Assembly (NCBI GenBank): GCA_964467345.1 | Contig: CAYXPY010000025.1 | Span: 1 to 29,301, forward strand | Length of the DNA: 29,301 nt | Direction of reading: 5' to 3' | DNA from: SM1-50 sp964467345 | Lineage (GTDB): Archaea; Thermoplasmatota; E2; DHVEG-1 | In this document: positions 7,264 to 15,152 of the stretch, piece by piece | Layout: the number at the start of each line of letters is the position of its first letter | Numbering within the stretch: position 1 is the stretch's first letter | Made by a program: the position numbers and the translations under genes | The notes under the pieces: model-generated | Database searches by the model: none | What the model was told of the DNA's origin: nothing | What the model saw: only the letters and a program-made list of their open reading frames with translations

Positions 7264-7300
7264 ATCTATCACAGTTCGATTGTAACCGTAAGTAAGAAAG

Positions 7301-7310
7301 GTATATAAAA
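7301..7310 (-). promoter_or_regulatory. TATA box of the rpl44e translation operon
   Basis: The minus strand reads TTTTATATAC, centred about 42 bases before the ATG at 7263, in the short gap after gins51. It predicts a start around 7280 and an operon separate from gins51. Confidence 0.65.
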
Positions 7311-7322
7311 ATGTAGGGTGCA

Positions 7323-7916
7323 CTATTTTATCTGTTTTACTACCTTTTTTTTCACCAGAGGTTCGTTCATGCCTCCAGGAAGCGTTAGTACATCTTCTTT
7401 TTGTAACAAATAGGTTTTCCCGTCAGTACCGATGAACTCCGGGGTGTCCTCTAAGACACGGACAATAGGATCTGTATTAGACTCCCTTGTGACTTGAGAT
7501 ACAGTTGGAGCAGCAGGTTGGCCTGTTTGTGGCTGATGGATCGGTTGTTCAAAGATTACAGTCCTAGTGAGTTTGATTTGCTCAACCAGGGAATAGTATA
7601 ATTTTTTTTCTACCTCAAGGAAGTTCGACAAATCAAGGGTGGCGCCACGGGCTGTAGCCAGAGCCCCCTGGACGATCTTTTTCTCCCGGAGCTCGTAGAT
7701 GTTGTTTGCGATTTTTTTAGTGTTTGAAATCTCATCGTTAAAGAGTTTTAGTTTGAGGGGGTTTTTCTCATGTTCTATGCTCCGTTCAAGGGTTTTCATA
7801 TACTGAGAAAGATCCTGATAAAAATTCAGATTGATTCTTGTCAGGGCAGAGGATGCTTGCTCTGCCTGTTGGAGTTTGCGAAGAGTTTTGTAACTTATCT
7901 GCTCTTGTTCATCCAT
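7323..7916 (-). CDS. gins51: Replication protein Gins51 (archaeal GINS subunit)
   Basis: 197 residues. The N-terminal half is the helical GINS A domain (MDEQEQISYKTLRKLQQAEQ, then YQDLSQYMKTLERS and ELREKKIVQGALATARG). A proline- and glutamine-rich linker (about 125-145) leads to a small C-terminal B domain (PEFIGTDGKTYLLQKEDVLTLP), the A-then-B order of the Gins51 type. GINS joins MCM and the Cdc45/RecJ-like protein in the replicative helicase. Lineages with only Gins51 form a homotetramer; whether a Gins23 exists elsewhere in this genome cannot be seen. The location just upstream of the L44e operon is familiar in euryarchaea. Confidence 0.85.
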   Translation of the reverse strand: MDEQEQISYKTLRKLQQAEQASSALTRINLNFYQDLSQYMKTLERSIEHEKNPLKLKLFNDEISNTKKIANNIYELREKKIVQGALATARGATLDLSNFLEVEKKLYYSLVEQIKLTRTVIFEQPIHQPQTGQPAAPTVSQVTRESNTDPIVRVLEDTPEFIGTDGKTYLLQKEDVLTLPGGMNEPLVKKKVVKQIK

Positions 7917-7994
7917 GTGACTGTCGTTTCTGAAAATAAAAACTATGATTAAATAGTTTTAGTCCTCTGTACCCGATGGCTAAGTTTAGAGTAA

Positions 7995-8015
7995 TCTTCA
8001 CGCTGTGCGTGAAGA
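7995..8015. repeat. Perfect 9-bp inverted repeat between radB and gins51
   Basis: TCTTCACGC, a 3-base TGT loop, then GCGTGAAGA: a perfect palindrome in the 147-base gap between the radB stop and the gins51 start. It sits about 80 bases upstream of the gins51 ATG and 50 bases after radB. It is not followed by a T run on the minus strand, so it fits a protein-binding site or RNA hairpin better than a classical terminator. Confidence 0.6.
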
Positions 8016-8063
8016 GAATCAATTATAATCCGTCCAAGAAATAGGAAAAATAACACTTTGTTG

Positions 8064-8717
8064 TTATTCTAATCCACTGGCACTAATGCGAAAACAAGCT
8101 TTTTTTCCTTCAGGCTGCGACCGATGCTTCATGATGGTTGCCTCTCGTTGACCGATGCCTTTCCGGTCAAATCGAAGGATTGTTTTTGTCATATGCTCAG
8201 CATCCCTGTTTGTAAATGGTTTCACCTCACCTGCTTTATCGGTGTATACCTGTTCGGTGATGATGACGAATAAGTCCTTCTGTCGAGCAGCGACCTGCAG
8301 GTTTGTAATCTGCCGGGTAAATGAACGAATAGCGCTCTCCTTATCATGCTCAAGGTTTAACCGGTAAAACATGGTAATCGTGTCTATGATGATAAGACCT
8401 ACCCCTTTAGCCGCAATCGCATCACAAACCATCTGTTCCTGTGATTCAAATGATTCAGGAGTGAAAAACAAAATATCTCGAAGGATTTTCTTATGATCAT
8501 ACTCGACGCAGAGTTGCTTGATCCTTTCTACAGAGACGCCCTCGGTGTCGATATAGGCGACTTTTTTCCCGGAGCATACACACTGTCGAGCGGCTTGAAG
8601 ACAAAAATTAGTCTTCCCAGACCCTGCTTCACCATAGACCCGGGTGATAATCCCGCTTTCAAGCCCACCACCGAGCAAATCATCCAGGGGTGGACAGGAT
8701 AGGGGCAACTGTGTCAT
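8064..8717 (-). CDS. radB: RadB recombinase (RadA/Rad51 paralog)
   Basis: 217 residues from the ATG at 8717. It lacks the N-terminal HhH domain of RadA, as expected for RadB. Walker A is GEAGSGKT (residues 29-36), Walker B is GLIIIDTIT, and TKTILRFDRKGIGQREATIMKHRSQPEG is the typical RadB C-terminal region. RadB binds RadA and single-stranded DNA and is a recombination mediator in euryarchaea. A seven-residue upstream extension in the frame is rejected because a TATA box at 8741-8750 places transcription right at the ATG at 8717. Confidence 0.94.
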   Translation of the reverse strand: MTQLPLSCPPLDDLLGGGLESGIITRVYGEAGSGKTNFCLQAARQCVCSGKKVAYIDTEGVSVERIKQLCVEYDHKKILRDILFFTPESFESQEQMVCDAIAAKGVGLIIIDTITMFYRLNLEHDKESAIRSFTRQITNLQVAARQKDLFVIITEQVYTDKAGEVKPFTNRDAEHMTKTILRFDRKGIGQREATIMKHRSQPEGKKACFRISASGLE

Positions 8718-8740
8718 GACAGAGACCCTTAGGAACAAGG

Positions 8741-8750
8741 GTATAAAAAA
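8741..8750 (-). promoter_or_regulatory. TATA box of radB (leaderless)
   Basis: The minus strand reads TTTTTTATAC, centred about 28 bases before the ATG at 8717. No Shine-Dalgarno lies in between, so the transcript is probably leaderless. Confidence 0.65.
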
Positions 8751-8762
8751 AGGTTTGTACGT

Positions 8763-9779
8763 CTAGCCAAGAAGTTCATCAAAGACATAGGTCTCCCAGG
8801 TTCGTTTTCCTAATGCGATCTCCAGCTCGACTGGGGTTACTATTGGTCTCTTATACTGTAAGTAATCATCGATTGCTATGCGTGGACAGGCAGTAGATAC
8901 GTAGCAATCAAGATCAAAACCCTGCAACGTGACCGGGGAGAATTCACCCAGAGTAATCAATATGGATTGTTTACCTGTGGAATGGAGCATCTGTTGGAGT
9001 TGATACGCAAGTTTCAGGCGCTGTTGCCCGCGTTTCAGTCCGATAAGGATTCCAAATTTATTCGCGTTTCGACATGCGAGAATCGCACCATATCGTTGTC
9101 GGAGCAAATTGTTTTTCATATCCTCAATCTCCTGTTTTTTCACAGAGTTGGTGTACGGATCAGCAGCAATCACTGGTTTTTTTGTACTCATCAATAGACC
9201 AACAGGATGGAACATACCGCTGCCAATAAACAAGTAACAATCGACATGACCTGCTATTTTTATAGCGGCTGAAAAGTTGCATCCAAGAACCTGACCTTTC
9301 ATCGATAGACGCTCATCCCCTTCTGCAAGAAAAACTTCAAAGCCGTGCTTCTGTAGCAGCGGTAGAACAGTGTCAAGTGTATGGAGATGCTGTGCGGTGG
9401 TGACAAGCCCAATTTTTTTTCCTTCCAGGTAAGAAACCGCTTTTTCGACAACTGATGTGACATTAAGTGTCGATTGTGCGTTTACAAACAGAGTCGGTAT
9501 CCAATAGTTCTCAATACCTGGTATCTCTGTGTGACCAATGTGGACGACAACATCCACGTCAAGGTTCTTCAGCTCATAATTGACGACATCGCAGGCGCCA
9601 AAACATGGGTCTGCTGACACAAGGATTGCTGCACCAGTTTCTTTCTTGAGATAGTCGACTAAAGGAATAATGCTGCGTTTCAGTCCCTCCGGGATTTGAA
9701 TTGCGATAGTTTGGTACCCTTGTTTTTTAATGGTCGTTGCAGCAGCTTCAATATCAATGGAATACCCAGATATGTCCGT
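8763..9779 (-). CDS. dph2: Diphthamide synthase Dph2 (probable ACG start)
   Basis: It transfers a 3-amino-3-carboxypropyl group from SAM to a histidine of translation factor aEF2, the first step of diphthamide synthesis, using a non-canonical radical-SAM [4Fe-4S] enzyme. The frame is open from directly after the upstream gene's TAA to 8763 (338 residues counted from ACG at 9779; the Pyrococcus enzyme has about 342). Motifs are IQIPEGLK, SADPCFGACD, HIGHTEIPG and CRNANKFGILIGLKRGQQR. Cysteines C59, C167 and C298 correspond to the three cluster ligands of the archaeal family. No ATG, GTG or TTG occurs before residue 54, where GTG at 9620 would delete the conserved N-terminus. ACG lies 6 bases after the Shine-Dalgarno GAGGTG (9786-9791); an ATA at 9773 is the next candidate. 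The start is therefore uncertain, the identity is not. Confidence 0.9.
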   Translation of the reverse strand, partial: TDISGYSIDIEAAATTIKKQGYQTIAIQIPEGLKRSIIPLVDYLKKETGAAILVSADPCFGACDVVNYELKNLDVDVVVHIGHTEIPGIENYWIPTLFVNAQSTLNVTSVVEKAVSYLEGKKIGLVTTAQHLHTLDTVLPLLQKHGFEVFLAEGDERLSMKGQVLGCNFSAAIKIAGHVDCYLFIGSGMFHPVGLLMSTKKPVIAADPYTNSVKKQEIEDMKNNLLRQRYGAILACRNANKFGILIGLKRGQQRLKLAYQLQQMLHSTGKQSILITLGEFSPVTLQGFDLDCYVSTACPRIAIDDYLQYKRPIVTPVELEIALGKRTWETYVFDELLG

Positions 9780-11381
9780 TTAAACCACCTCACCATTTTG
9801 ACTGACGAAACGCAGAAGATGCTCATAAAAGGTCATCCGATACTCATAGGATTCTTCCGATGTGTCTATCGCTAGGCTGTGTTCATCAGGACTTAAAGGC
9901 TCGAATGTTGTTTTTTGTAAGAGATAAATCTCCCAACGACCGTCAGAGACAGATTTTTTCTTCAGGCGGTCTTCCAAGCGTTTCTTTATGACATGATCAG
10001 GGCAGATGCATTGCACTATCACCATTGTCGCATGATGCTTTCTTGCGATATGCTGGGCCATCTCCCGATATTTTTTCTTCTGGAATGTGGCGTCAAGCAC
10101 GACGTTTTGACCCTTTGTTATGGATGTTGCTGCACGTTGCATGACTTGTTCATAGGTCTCATCGATTTTTTTTGGGTCGTACAGGCCCGCGTTGAATTGA
10201 TCATGATGTTGTTCATAAGCATCAATACCAGCAATTTCTTTTCGTACAACATCAGTGTTGATTGCCACTGCATGATAATCTACCGCTATTTTTTGTGCGA
10301 CGGTTGATTTACCAGTCCCGGATAATCCCAAGACAAGAAAAAGGAGTGGTTTCTGTGGCTGTGTATCAAGAGCAAACAAGCGTGCATAGTATTCGGACAA
10401 CTGGAAATATTTTTTAGCAGCGTCCTGAAGGGTCTGCTTTTTTTCTGGTTCTATATGAGGATCATTGATCTGAAAACCATGGACTTTACCTCGTACAAAT
10501 GCTCGATAGGACTTGTAGAAATTCAACACCGAATAGATCCCAGTATCTTTGCTTTTCTGGACATATCTCTGGATTAAAAAGCTTGACAGGTACGGGTAAT
10601 TGAGATAGTCGAGATCCATGGCAAGAAACCCGATGTCAGAGGCGACATCGCAGAACCGGAACCGATCGTTAAACTCGATGCAGTCGAAAATATGGATGGG
10701 GCCCTCTGTTATTGCGATATTTCCTGAGTGCAGATCCCCATGGCATTCATAGATACGTTCTTCTTGTATCCTCCGATTGAATATCTCCTTTTTTCGTTCG
10801 AAAAACGTGCTGACCGCATCTTTGATAGAAAAAAAGGTTTGTTTTGGTACGGTGATGTCGATCATTGGTCTGGTTTGGTCGAAATTCTCATCGATGTTTT
10901 GTTTCACTGCGGGTAGTCTTCCATATTGTTTTACGTCGTCAGATGGTTCTTGTGAGCGATAAAAGTCCACTAAAATGCGGCAAAGATGGTCAATGGTCTC
11001 ATCAGAAATCAATCCTTCCAGCAGCATGTTTGTCATGATTGCTTCCTGGGGGAATTCCTTCATTTTCACCGCATATTCAACGATAGGTCCTTCCCCACCA
11101 AGGTGCAGGGCGCCGTCTTTCTTTGTGATAGGAACGACTTCCAGGTACATCTCTGGGCAGAGTCGTTTATTTAACCGTAGCTCCTCTTCACAGTAGTATT
11201 TGCGTTTATCCAAGGTAGAAAAATCAAGGAAACCGAAGTTCACTGGTTTTTTGACCTTATACGCATAGGTACCGGTGAGGGCGACATAGGAGATATGGGT
11301 TTGAAGAAGGCGAACGGAGGTGATCTGTGGTCCATAGAACTGTGGGTTTTTAAGTTGATCAAAAAGCATTCCCTGATTCAT
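9780..11381 (-). CDS. Two-domain protein: aminoglycoside-phosphotransferase-like kinase fused to a P-loop kinase
   Basis: 533 residues. Residues 1-330 belong to the APH/protein-kinase-like fold (COG2187 type): TGTYAYKVKKPVNFGFLDFST is the nucleotide-binding start with K42/K44, CHGDLHSGNIAI (213-224) holds the catalytic Asp216, and IFDCIEFN (231-238) the metal-binding Asp233. Residues 345-533 are a separate P-loop kinase (COG0645 type): Walker A GLSGTGKST (352-360), and NVVLDATFQKKKYREMA in the region of the second acid. Both domains look intact. The same fusion is widespread in bacteria and archaea, but I know of no established substrate. The transcript is probably leaderless, and the stop abuts dph2, so the two form an operon. 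Confidence 0.88.
   Translation of the reverse strand: MNQGMLFDQLKNPQFYGPQITSVRLLQTHISYVALTGTYAYKVKKPVNFGFLDFSTLDKRKYYCEEELRLNKRLCPEMYLEVVPITKKDGALHLGGEGPIVEYAVKMKEFPQEAIMTNMLLEGLISDETIDHLCRILVDFYRSQEPSDDVKQYGRLPAVKQNIDENFDQTRPMIDITVPKQTFFSIKDAVSTFFERKKEIFNRRIQEERIYECHGDLHSGNIAITEGPIHIFDCIEFNDRFRFCDVASDIGFLAMDLDYLNYPYLSSFLIQRYVQKSKDTGIYSVLNFYKSYRAFVRGKVHGFQINDPHIEPEKKQTLQDAAKKYFQLSEYYARLFALDTQPQKPLLFLVLGLSGTGKSTVAQKIAVDYHAVAINTDVVRKEIAGIDAYEQHHDQFNAGLYDPKKIDETYEQVMQRAATSITKGQNVVLDATFQKKKYREMAQHIARKHHATMVIVQCICPDHVIKKRLEDRLKKKSVSDGRWEIYLLQKTTFEPLSPDEHSLAIDTSEESYEYRMTFYEHLLRFVSQNGEVV
9786..9791 (-). promoter_or_regulatory. Shine-Dalgarno of dph2 inside the end of the upstream gene
   Basis: GAGGTG on the minus strand matches the archaeal GGAGGTGA consensus. 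It lies 6 bases before the ACG at 9779, over the last codons and stop of the kinase-like gene. It decides between ACG and more distant non-standard starts. Confidence 0.55.
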
Positions 11382-11403
11382 ATATGGGTGGTAGACCCTG
11401 GCT

Positions 11404-11411
11404 TTTTATAA
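11404..11411 (-). promoter_or_regulatory. TATA box of the kinase-dph2 operon
   Basis: TTATAAAA on the minus strand, centred about 26 bases before the ATG at 11381, the leaderless distance. Confidence 0.65.
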
Positions 11412-11507
11412 GACTTATCGTCCCTGGAATATTCCTCTTTGATACTACATTGAAACAATGGGGTTGTGCTTTGATTCCTATATTCCTTTGAGGGTGTGGA
11501 GGAACGT

Positions 11508-12770
11508 TTAGGCGGGAAACACGAGGAGTACAAAGAGGATTTGCAGACACAGGACGCCTATCGCAGCAGGAAGCAGCATCTTATACATCCGCGTGGTGTC
11601 TGTTTTGAGGTATTCACTGCTCAGGACGTTGCAGAGATGGATCGGTGAGACGAGATACCCGATAAGAGAGCTCATGAAGATAAGGCTGGTAAGACCAAGA
11701 AGCTGCATTCCGGTGAAGGAGAAAAACGGGTCAACCAGGGGGTAAGAAAGGGCGACCGCGCCAAGGTTATAGCCGGTCAGGGCTCCGAGGAGAAGCGGGA
11801 TGAGTATGATCATGAGAAGTGCTGGGAATGCGAGGTTCTGCATCGTTTCGGTTATCAGCACATGCATCTCTGATATTCGTATCATCTCTCGAAGGATCAT
11901 AATCCCGAAAATAGCGATTGCTAAATTCCCGGTCAGGGATTTCTTCAGAATCCCGGTATAACGCTTCGCGTCGATATCCACTAAAAAATACAAGATAAGA
12001 AGGCTGAGAGAGACACCAAGTAAGAAACAACGTGTTTCCGAAAGGCCGACCAGTTTTAAGGGATAAAACAGGAGAGGAACCACGGGTGGAAGGATGTATA
12101 TCAACCCATGATAATCCTTTGTAATGTTCTGTACCTCTTGGGGAACGTGTCTTGTCAAGCGTCTGAGAAAGATATATCCGATAACGATGACTCCAAGGAA
12201 GGCGGGGAGGTTTGCAAGTATCAGGTTCTGTATAGGAACCCCGGAGAATTTGACACTGCAGATTAGTATCATCGCTGAGGAGATGGGGTAAATCGGAAAC
12301 CAGACATGTCGAAACCAGATGTTCAAAAAATTTTTTTGATTGTTCTGCAGGTTGTACTTGTCTCCTTCCTTGTCAATGAGCGGGGCTGAAAACAACGCAC
12401 CACCCGGGACCGGCATTAACCCGTACACCGCGGGGATAACCGCCAGTGTCCCTCCTTTTGAGAAGAACGTCCGTAAACCATCGATAAGCCTGCTGATCGC
12501 ACCGGTCTCCTGCATCGATTTAGCAAGGACATAGATCAACGTCATTAACAGAGCAAGTTCGATTGTCTCAGTGAATATCTGTTGTCTCTCGAACGAGTAG
12601 ATCGTTGCCTCAATCATCGCTTTTGGGATATCAACCAGGCTGATTATCTGAAGAGAAAACACCCCGACGATGAGAGAACCAAGAATGAGGGATACACCGA
12701 AATTCACTTTCTTACGGATAAGAAGGAGAATTACGATGAATGCGACAATCACCCCGATGAGGTTCAGCAT
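11508..12770 (-). CDS. DUF401-family multi-pass membrane protein (putative transporter)
   Basis: 420 residues with about ten to twelve hydrophobic segments and no signal peptide. Characteristic patterns are GLMPVPGGALFSAPLID in the first half and LGALTGYNLGAVALSYPLV in the second. Their parallel position in two halves resembles the re-entrant loops of the GntP/ArsB-type carriers to which DUF401 is thought to be related. DUF401 proteins are found mainly in archaea and have no proven substrate. The gene starts 23 bases after the deaminase gene on the same strand, so the two are probably an operon; import of a nucleoside-like substrate is possible inference. Confidence 0.85.
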   Translation of the reverse strand: MLNLIGVIVAFIVILLLIRKKVNFGVSLILGSLIVGVFSLQIISLVDIPKAMIEATIYSFERQQIFTETIELALLMTLIYVLAKSMQETGAISRLIDGLRTFFSKGGTLAVIPAVYGLMPVPGGALFSAPLIDKEGDKYNLQNNQKNFLNIWFRHVWFPIYPISSAMILICSVKFSGVPIQNLILANLPAFLGVIVIGYIFLRRLTRHVPQEVQNITKDYHGLIYILPPVVPLLFYPLKLVGLSETRCFLLGVSLSLLILYFLVDIDAKRYTGILKKSLTGNLAIAIFGIMILREMIRISEMHVLITETMQNLAFPALLMIILIPLLLGALTGYNLGAVALSYPLVDPFFSFTGMQLLGLTSLIFMSSLIGYLVSPIHLCNVLSSEYLKTDTTRMYKMLLPAAIGVLCLQILFVLLVFPA

Positions 12771-12793
12771 GCTTGACCTGAAATAGAAATAGT

Positions 12794-14083
12794 TTAATTA
12801 GTTAACTCATATGCGTGTTTCCTAGCATTTTCCAGGGTCAGTTCTTTATCGATAGTCAGAAATTCTTTCTCTAACATCAGGGGGGTTCCATTCACTATTG
12901 TTGTGCACACATCGGTTCCACGGACGGCATACACCAGTTGGGAGACCGGGTCATGAAGCGGAGTCAAATGTGGTTTTTGTAAATCAATCATGATGATATC
13001 CGCTGTTTTTCCCACCTCAACTGAACCGACCATCTGCTCAATACCAAGAAGGCGTGCACCACCAAGGGTTGCCAGATCAAAAACCGTCTGTGAAGGGAGA
13101 ACGGTTGGATCCCATCGATGGTTTTTATGTATTAGTGCACAGAACTTCATCGTCTCAAACATATCAAGGGTGTTATTACTCGCCGCACCATCAGTTCCAA
13201 GTCCAACGGCAATACCTGCCTCAAGAAACTCCGGGATTGGGGCAAAACCACCCGTTGCAATCTTCATATTGCTAACAGGGCAATGAGAGACTGCTGTGTC
13301 TGCTTTTTTCAAATCAGAAATCTCATTTTTCGTAATCCACCCACAATGAGCAAGGCTCGTGTTTTTTCGAAGCAACCCAAGTCTCTTTAATTGTTCAACA
13401 GGTCGAACCCCGTATTTCCTTTCTACATCGTACACCTCGTCTCGAGTCTCAGAGCAATGGATGTGCAGAGGCACCTGGTGTTTCGTCGCAACCTCTAGAG
13501 ATTTTTGAAGCGTCTCGGGTTTACAGGAATATGTGCTGTGAGGAGCGATAAGCGGAGAAATCAAGGGGTTGCCTTTCCAGCGGTTGATGAACTGTTCACA
13601 GTGAGGTATCAGTTCTGCTGATTCATACTCTGGTGTATCAAAATCGATGAGGGCAAAACCAAGGAACCCACGCATCCCTACCTTTTCTGTTGCCTCCGCG
13701 ATGGTTTCCTCGAAGAAATACATGTCGAGGTACGAAGTCGTACCTGTTGAAATCATCTCTAAAAGTCCTAGCTCTGTTCCGCTCTGGATTGATGTTTTGT
13801 CAAGTTTTGCTTCCACAGGCCAGATCCGCTGAGCCAGCCAGTCACTGAGAATCATGTCATCCCCATATCCCCGGAACAGCGTCATGGGGATATGTGTATG
13901 GGTGTTGATCAGACCAGGTAATACGAGTTTCTTTGTCCCATCAATTTTATAATCCGCCTCAACAGAGAGAGGTTTTTTCGAACATTCCACAATTAGATGA
14001 TCTTCGATGTAGATATCACCATGGATCCGTTGGCGAGAATCATTTTGAGTAAGGATCGTAGAATTTTTAATGAGAATGCTCAT
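12794..14083 (-). CDS. dadD: Amidohydrolase: 5'-deoxyadenosine / S-adenosylhomocysteine / methylthioadenosine deaminase type
   Basis: 429 residues from the ATG at 14083 (TGGAG 9 bases upstream; a GTG at 14098 is rejected because it overlaps that site). Metal ligands: HTHIPMTLFRG near the N-terminus, HIHCSET in the middle, a histidine in SHCPVSNMKIATGG and the aspartate of GLGTDGAASNN. WLAQRIWPVE is typical of the SAH/MTA deaminase branch of the Atz/Trz amidohydrolases. These enzymes deaminate SAH, MTA, adenosine or 5'-deoxyadenosine to inosine products. In methanogens and relatives the enzyme recycles 5'-deoxyadenosine from radical-SAM reactions. The exact substrate and thus the symbol are tentative. 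Confidence 0.85.
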   Translation of the reverse strand: MSILIKNSTILTQNDSRQRIHGDIYIEDHLIVECSKKPLSVEADYKIDGTKKLVLPGLINTHTHIPMTLFRGYGDDMILSDWLAQRIWPVEAKLDKTSIQSGTELGLLEMISTGTTSYLDMYFFEETIAEATEKVGMRGFLGFALIDFDTPEYESAELIPHCEQFINRWKGNPLISPLIAPHSTYSCKPETLQKSLEVATKHQVPLHIHCSETRDEVYDVERKYGVRPVEQLKRLGLLRKNTSLAHCGWITKNEISDLKKADTAVSHCPVSNMKIATGGFAPIPEFLEAGIAVGLGTDGAASNNTLDMFETMKFCALIHKNHRWDPTVLPSQTVFDLATLGGARLLGIEQMVGSVEVGKTADIIMIDLQKPHLTPLHDPVSQLVYAVRGTDVCTTIVNGTPLMLEKEFLTIDKELTLENARKHAYELTN

Positions 14084-14223
14084 TTTCTGTATCTCCACTT
14101 ACTGATAATGAATTTTATTTGTTTTTCATTTTGTCCATTCTATGGTAATGAATATTTTAAATCTTTAATAGGATTTTCGTGGATTGATTTCAATTAAAGA
14201 TTACCTCCAAAAATGTTAATAAG

Positions 14224-14229
14224 TATATA
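14224..14229 (+). promoter_or_regulatory. TATA box of the 75-residue membrane protein gene
   Basis: TATATA centred about 26 bases before the ATG at 14252; leaderless spacing. Confidence 0.6.
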
Positions 14230-14251
14230 GCAATTCTTTTTTAGTGTTATC

Positions 14252-14479
14252 ATGAACAAAAAAACTCTAACTCTAATTTTTGGTGTAGTTGTTTTTTTTG
14301 TCGGGTTAGTGTTGTCATCTTTTGTCGCATTGGGCGTTAATGGGATAGCTGGTGATAATACTCTTGATTGGGATTTAGCAAGACGACAAATAGTCAATAT
14401 AGGGGCACATCTTCTTATAGGAATAGCATTAACAACAATGGGTATGATAATCGTCCTTTTTGCTAAATCAGATAAATAA
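14252..14479 (+). CDS. Small two-helix membrane protein
   Basis: 75 residues, unrecognised. Helix 1 covers about residues 6-29 (LTLIFGVVVFFVGLVLSSFV). A polar loop follows (GDNTLDWDLARRQIVN), then helix 2 about 50-70 (HLLIGIALTTMGMIIVLFA) and a short basic tail. The positive N-terminus (MNKKT) suggests both termini inside. It has its own TATA box and faces convergently the next gene at 14564. It looks real because of the promoter, clean hydrophobic pattern and proper end, but no function can be assigned. Confidence 0.65.
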   Translation: MNKKTLTLIFGVVVFFVGLVLSSFVALGVNGIAGDNTLDWDLARRQIVNIGAHLLIGIALTTMGMIIVLFAKSDK

Positions 14480-14563
14480 TCATTTCATTTTTTTTTCAAA
14501 TGAATATGATCATAGAAATAATTGAATTGTTATTTTCAATCGAATTACCGTTGAGCCAGAAGC

Positions 14564-15016
14564 TTACCGGGTATGCTCATTGTCTTGCTCGTCGTCTGAC
14601 AGCGGTGTTGCTTTCTCCCAACTATCATTAAAATACCTATTGAGTTTTTCAAGCATGTCCTTCTCAACAGTCCAAATACCAAGTTCATCCTGCTTAATCG
14701 AACCGGAGAGGATTAACGCTCGGTCATCACCAAGAATGAAATTCCCTCTGATTCCTGAATGACGTTTCACATCTATCCCCCTCAGATCCGCACCCGCTTC
14801 GCATTCGTTGACAACAACCTTTGCGTTCTTTGGAAGCTCAATAGCACCCATATTCTCCGCGATGATACGAGGATTTGTAATCTCTGCAATGCTCCATTTA
14901 TGGGTTGGTCTGGTCGCTGGTTGGGCTTTATTGACGCGCCTCATTCCTATCTCGATTGCGATTCCTATGGTAAACACACCGATGAGCAAACCGATGATAA
15001 ATGCTACAACATCCAT
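14564..15016 (-). CDS. Membrane-anchored small protein of unknown function
   Basis: 150 residues from the ATG at 15016, chosen because the membrane helix MDVVAFIIGLLIGVFTIGIAI starts there and GGAG lies about 11 bases upstream. An in-frame extension to 15115 would add a second hydrophobic stretch and cannot be excluded. After the single helix comes a basic stop-transfer segment (MRRVNKAQPATRPTHKW), then a cytosolic domain with many short beta-like strands (IELPKNAKVVVNECEAG, GNFILGDDRALILSGSI) and a C-terminal helix (LEKLNRYFNDSWEKA). Its stop lies 84 bases from the stop of the small membrane protein on the other strand. I do not recognise the family. Confidence 0.75.
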   Translation of the reverse strand: MDVVAFIIGLLIGVFTIGIAIEIGMRRVNKAQPATRPTHKWSIAEITNPRIIAENMGAIELPKNAKVVVNECEAGADLRGIDVKRHSGIRGNFILGDDRALILSGSIKQDELGIWTVEKDMLEKLNRYFNDSWEKATPLSDDEQDNEHTR

Positions 15017-15152
15017 CTGGTATCCATCTCCTGCAATTAGGAAAACAACAACAAGGATAAATAGATTTTCCTTAGTTGAATAAAAATAAAGACTAGGATA
15101 ACCTTTATGTTCCATAGCGGCATTCAGGACAAAAATTGGAAGTTTAGTACCT

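Noticed and set aside
7917..8063. The palindrome region as a tRNA or C/D-box RNA
   Set aside because: No cloverleaf, no TTCRANY loop and no C/D box pair; only a single hairpin is present.
8763..9620. Dph2 beginning at the GTG at 9620, or a truncated pseudogene
   Set aside because: The conserved N-terminal Dph2 residues (IQIPEGLK and onward) are encoded intact upstream in frame, so the gene is full length and only the start codon is unusual.
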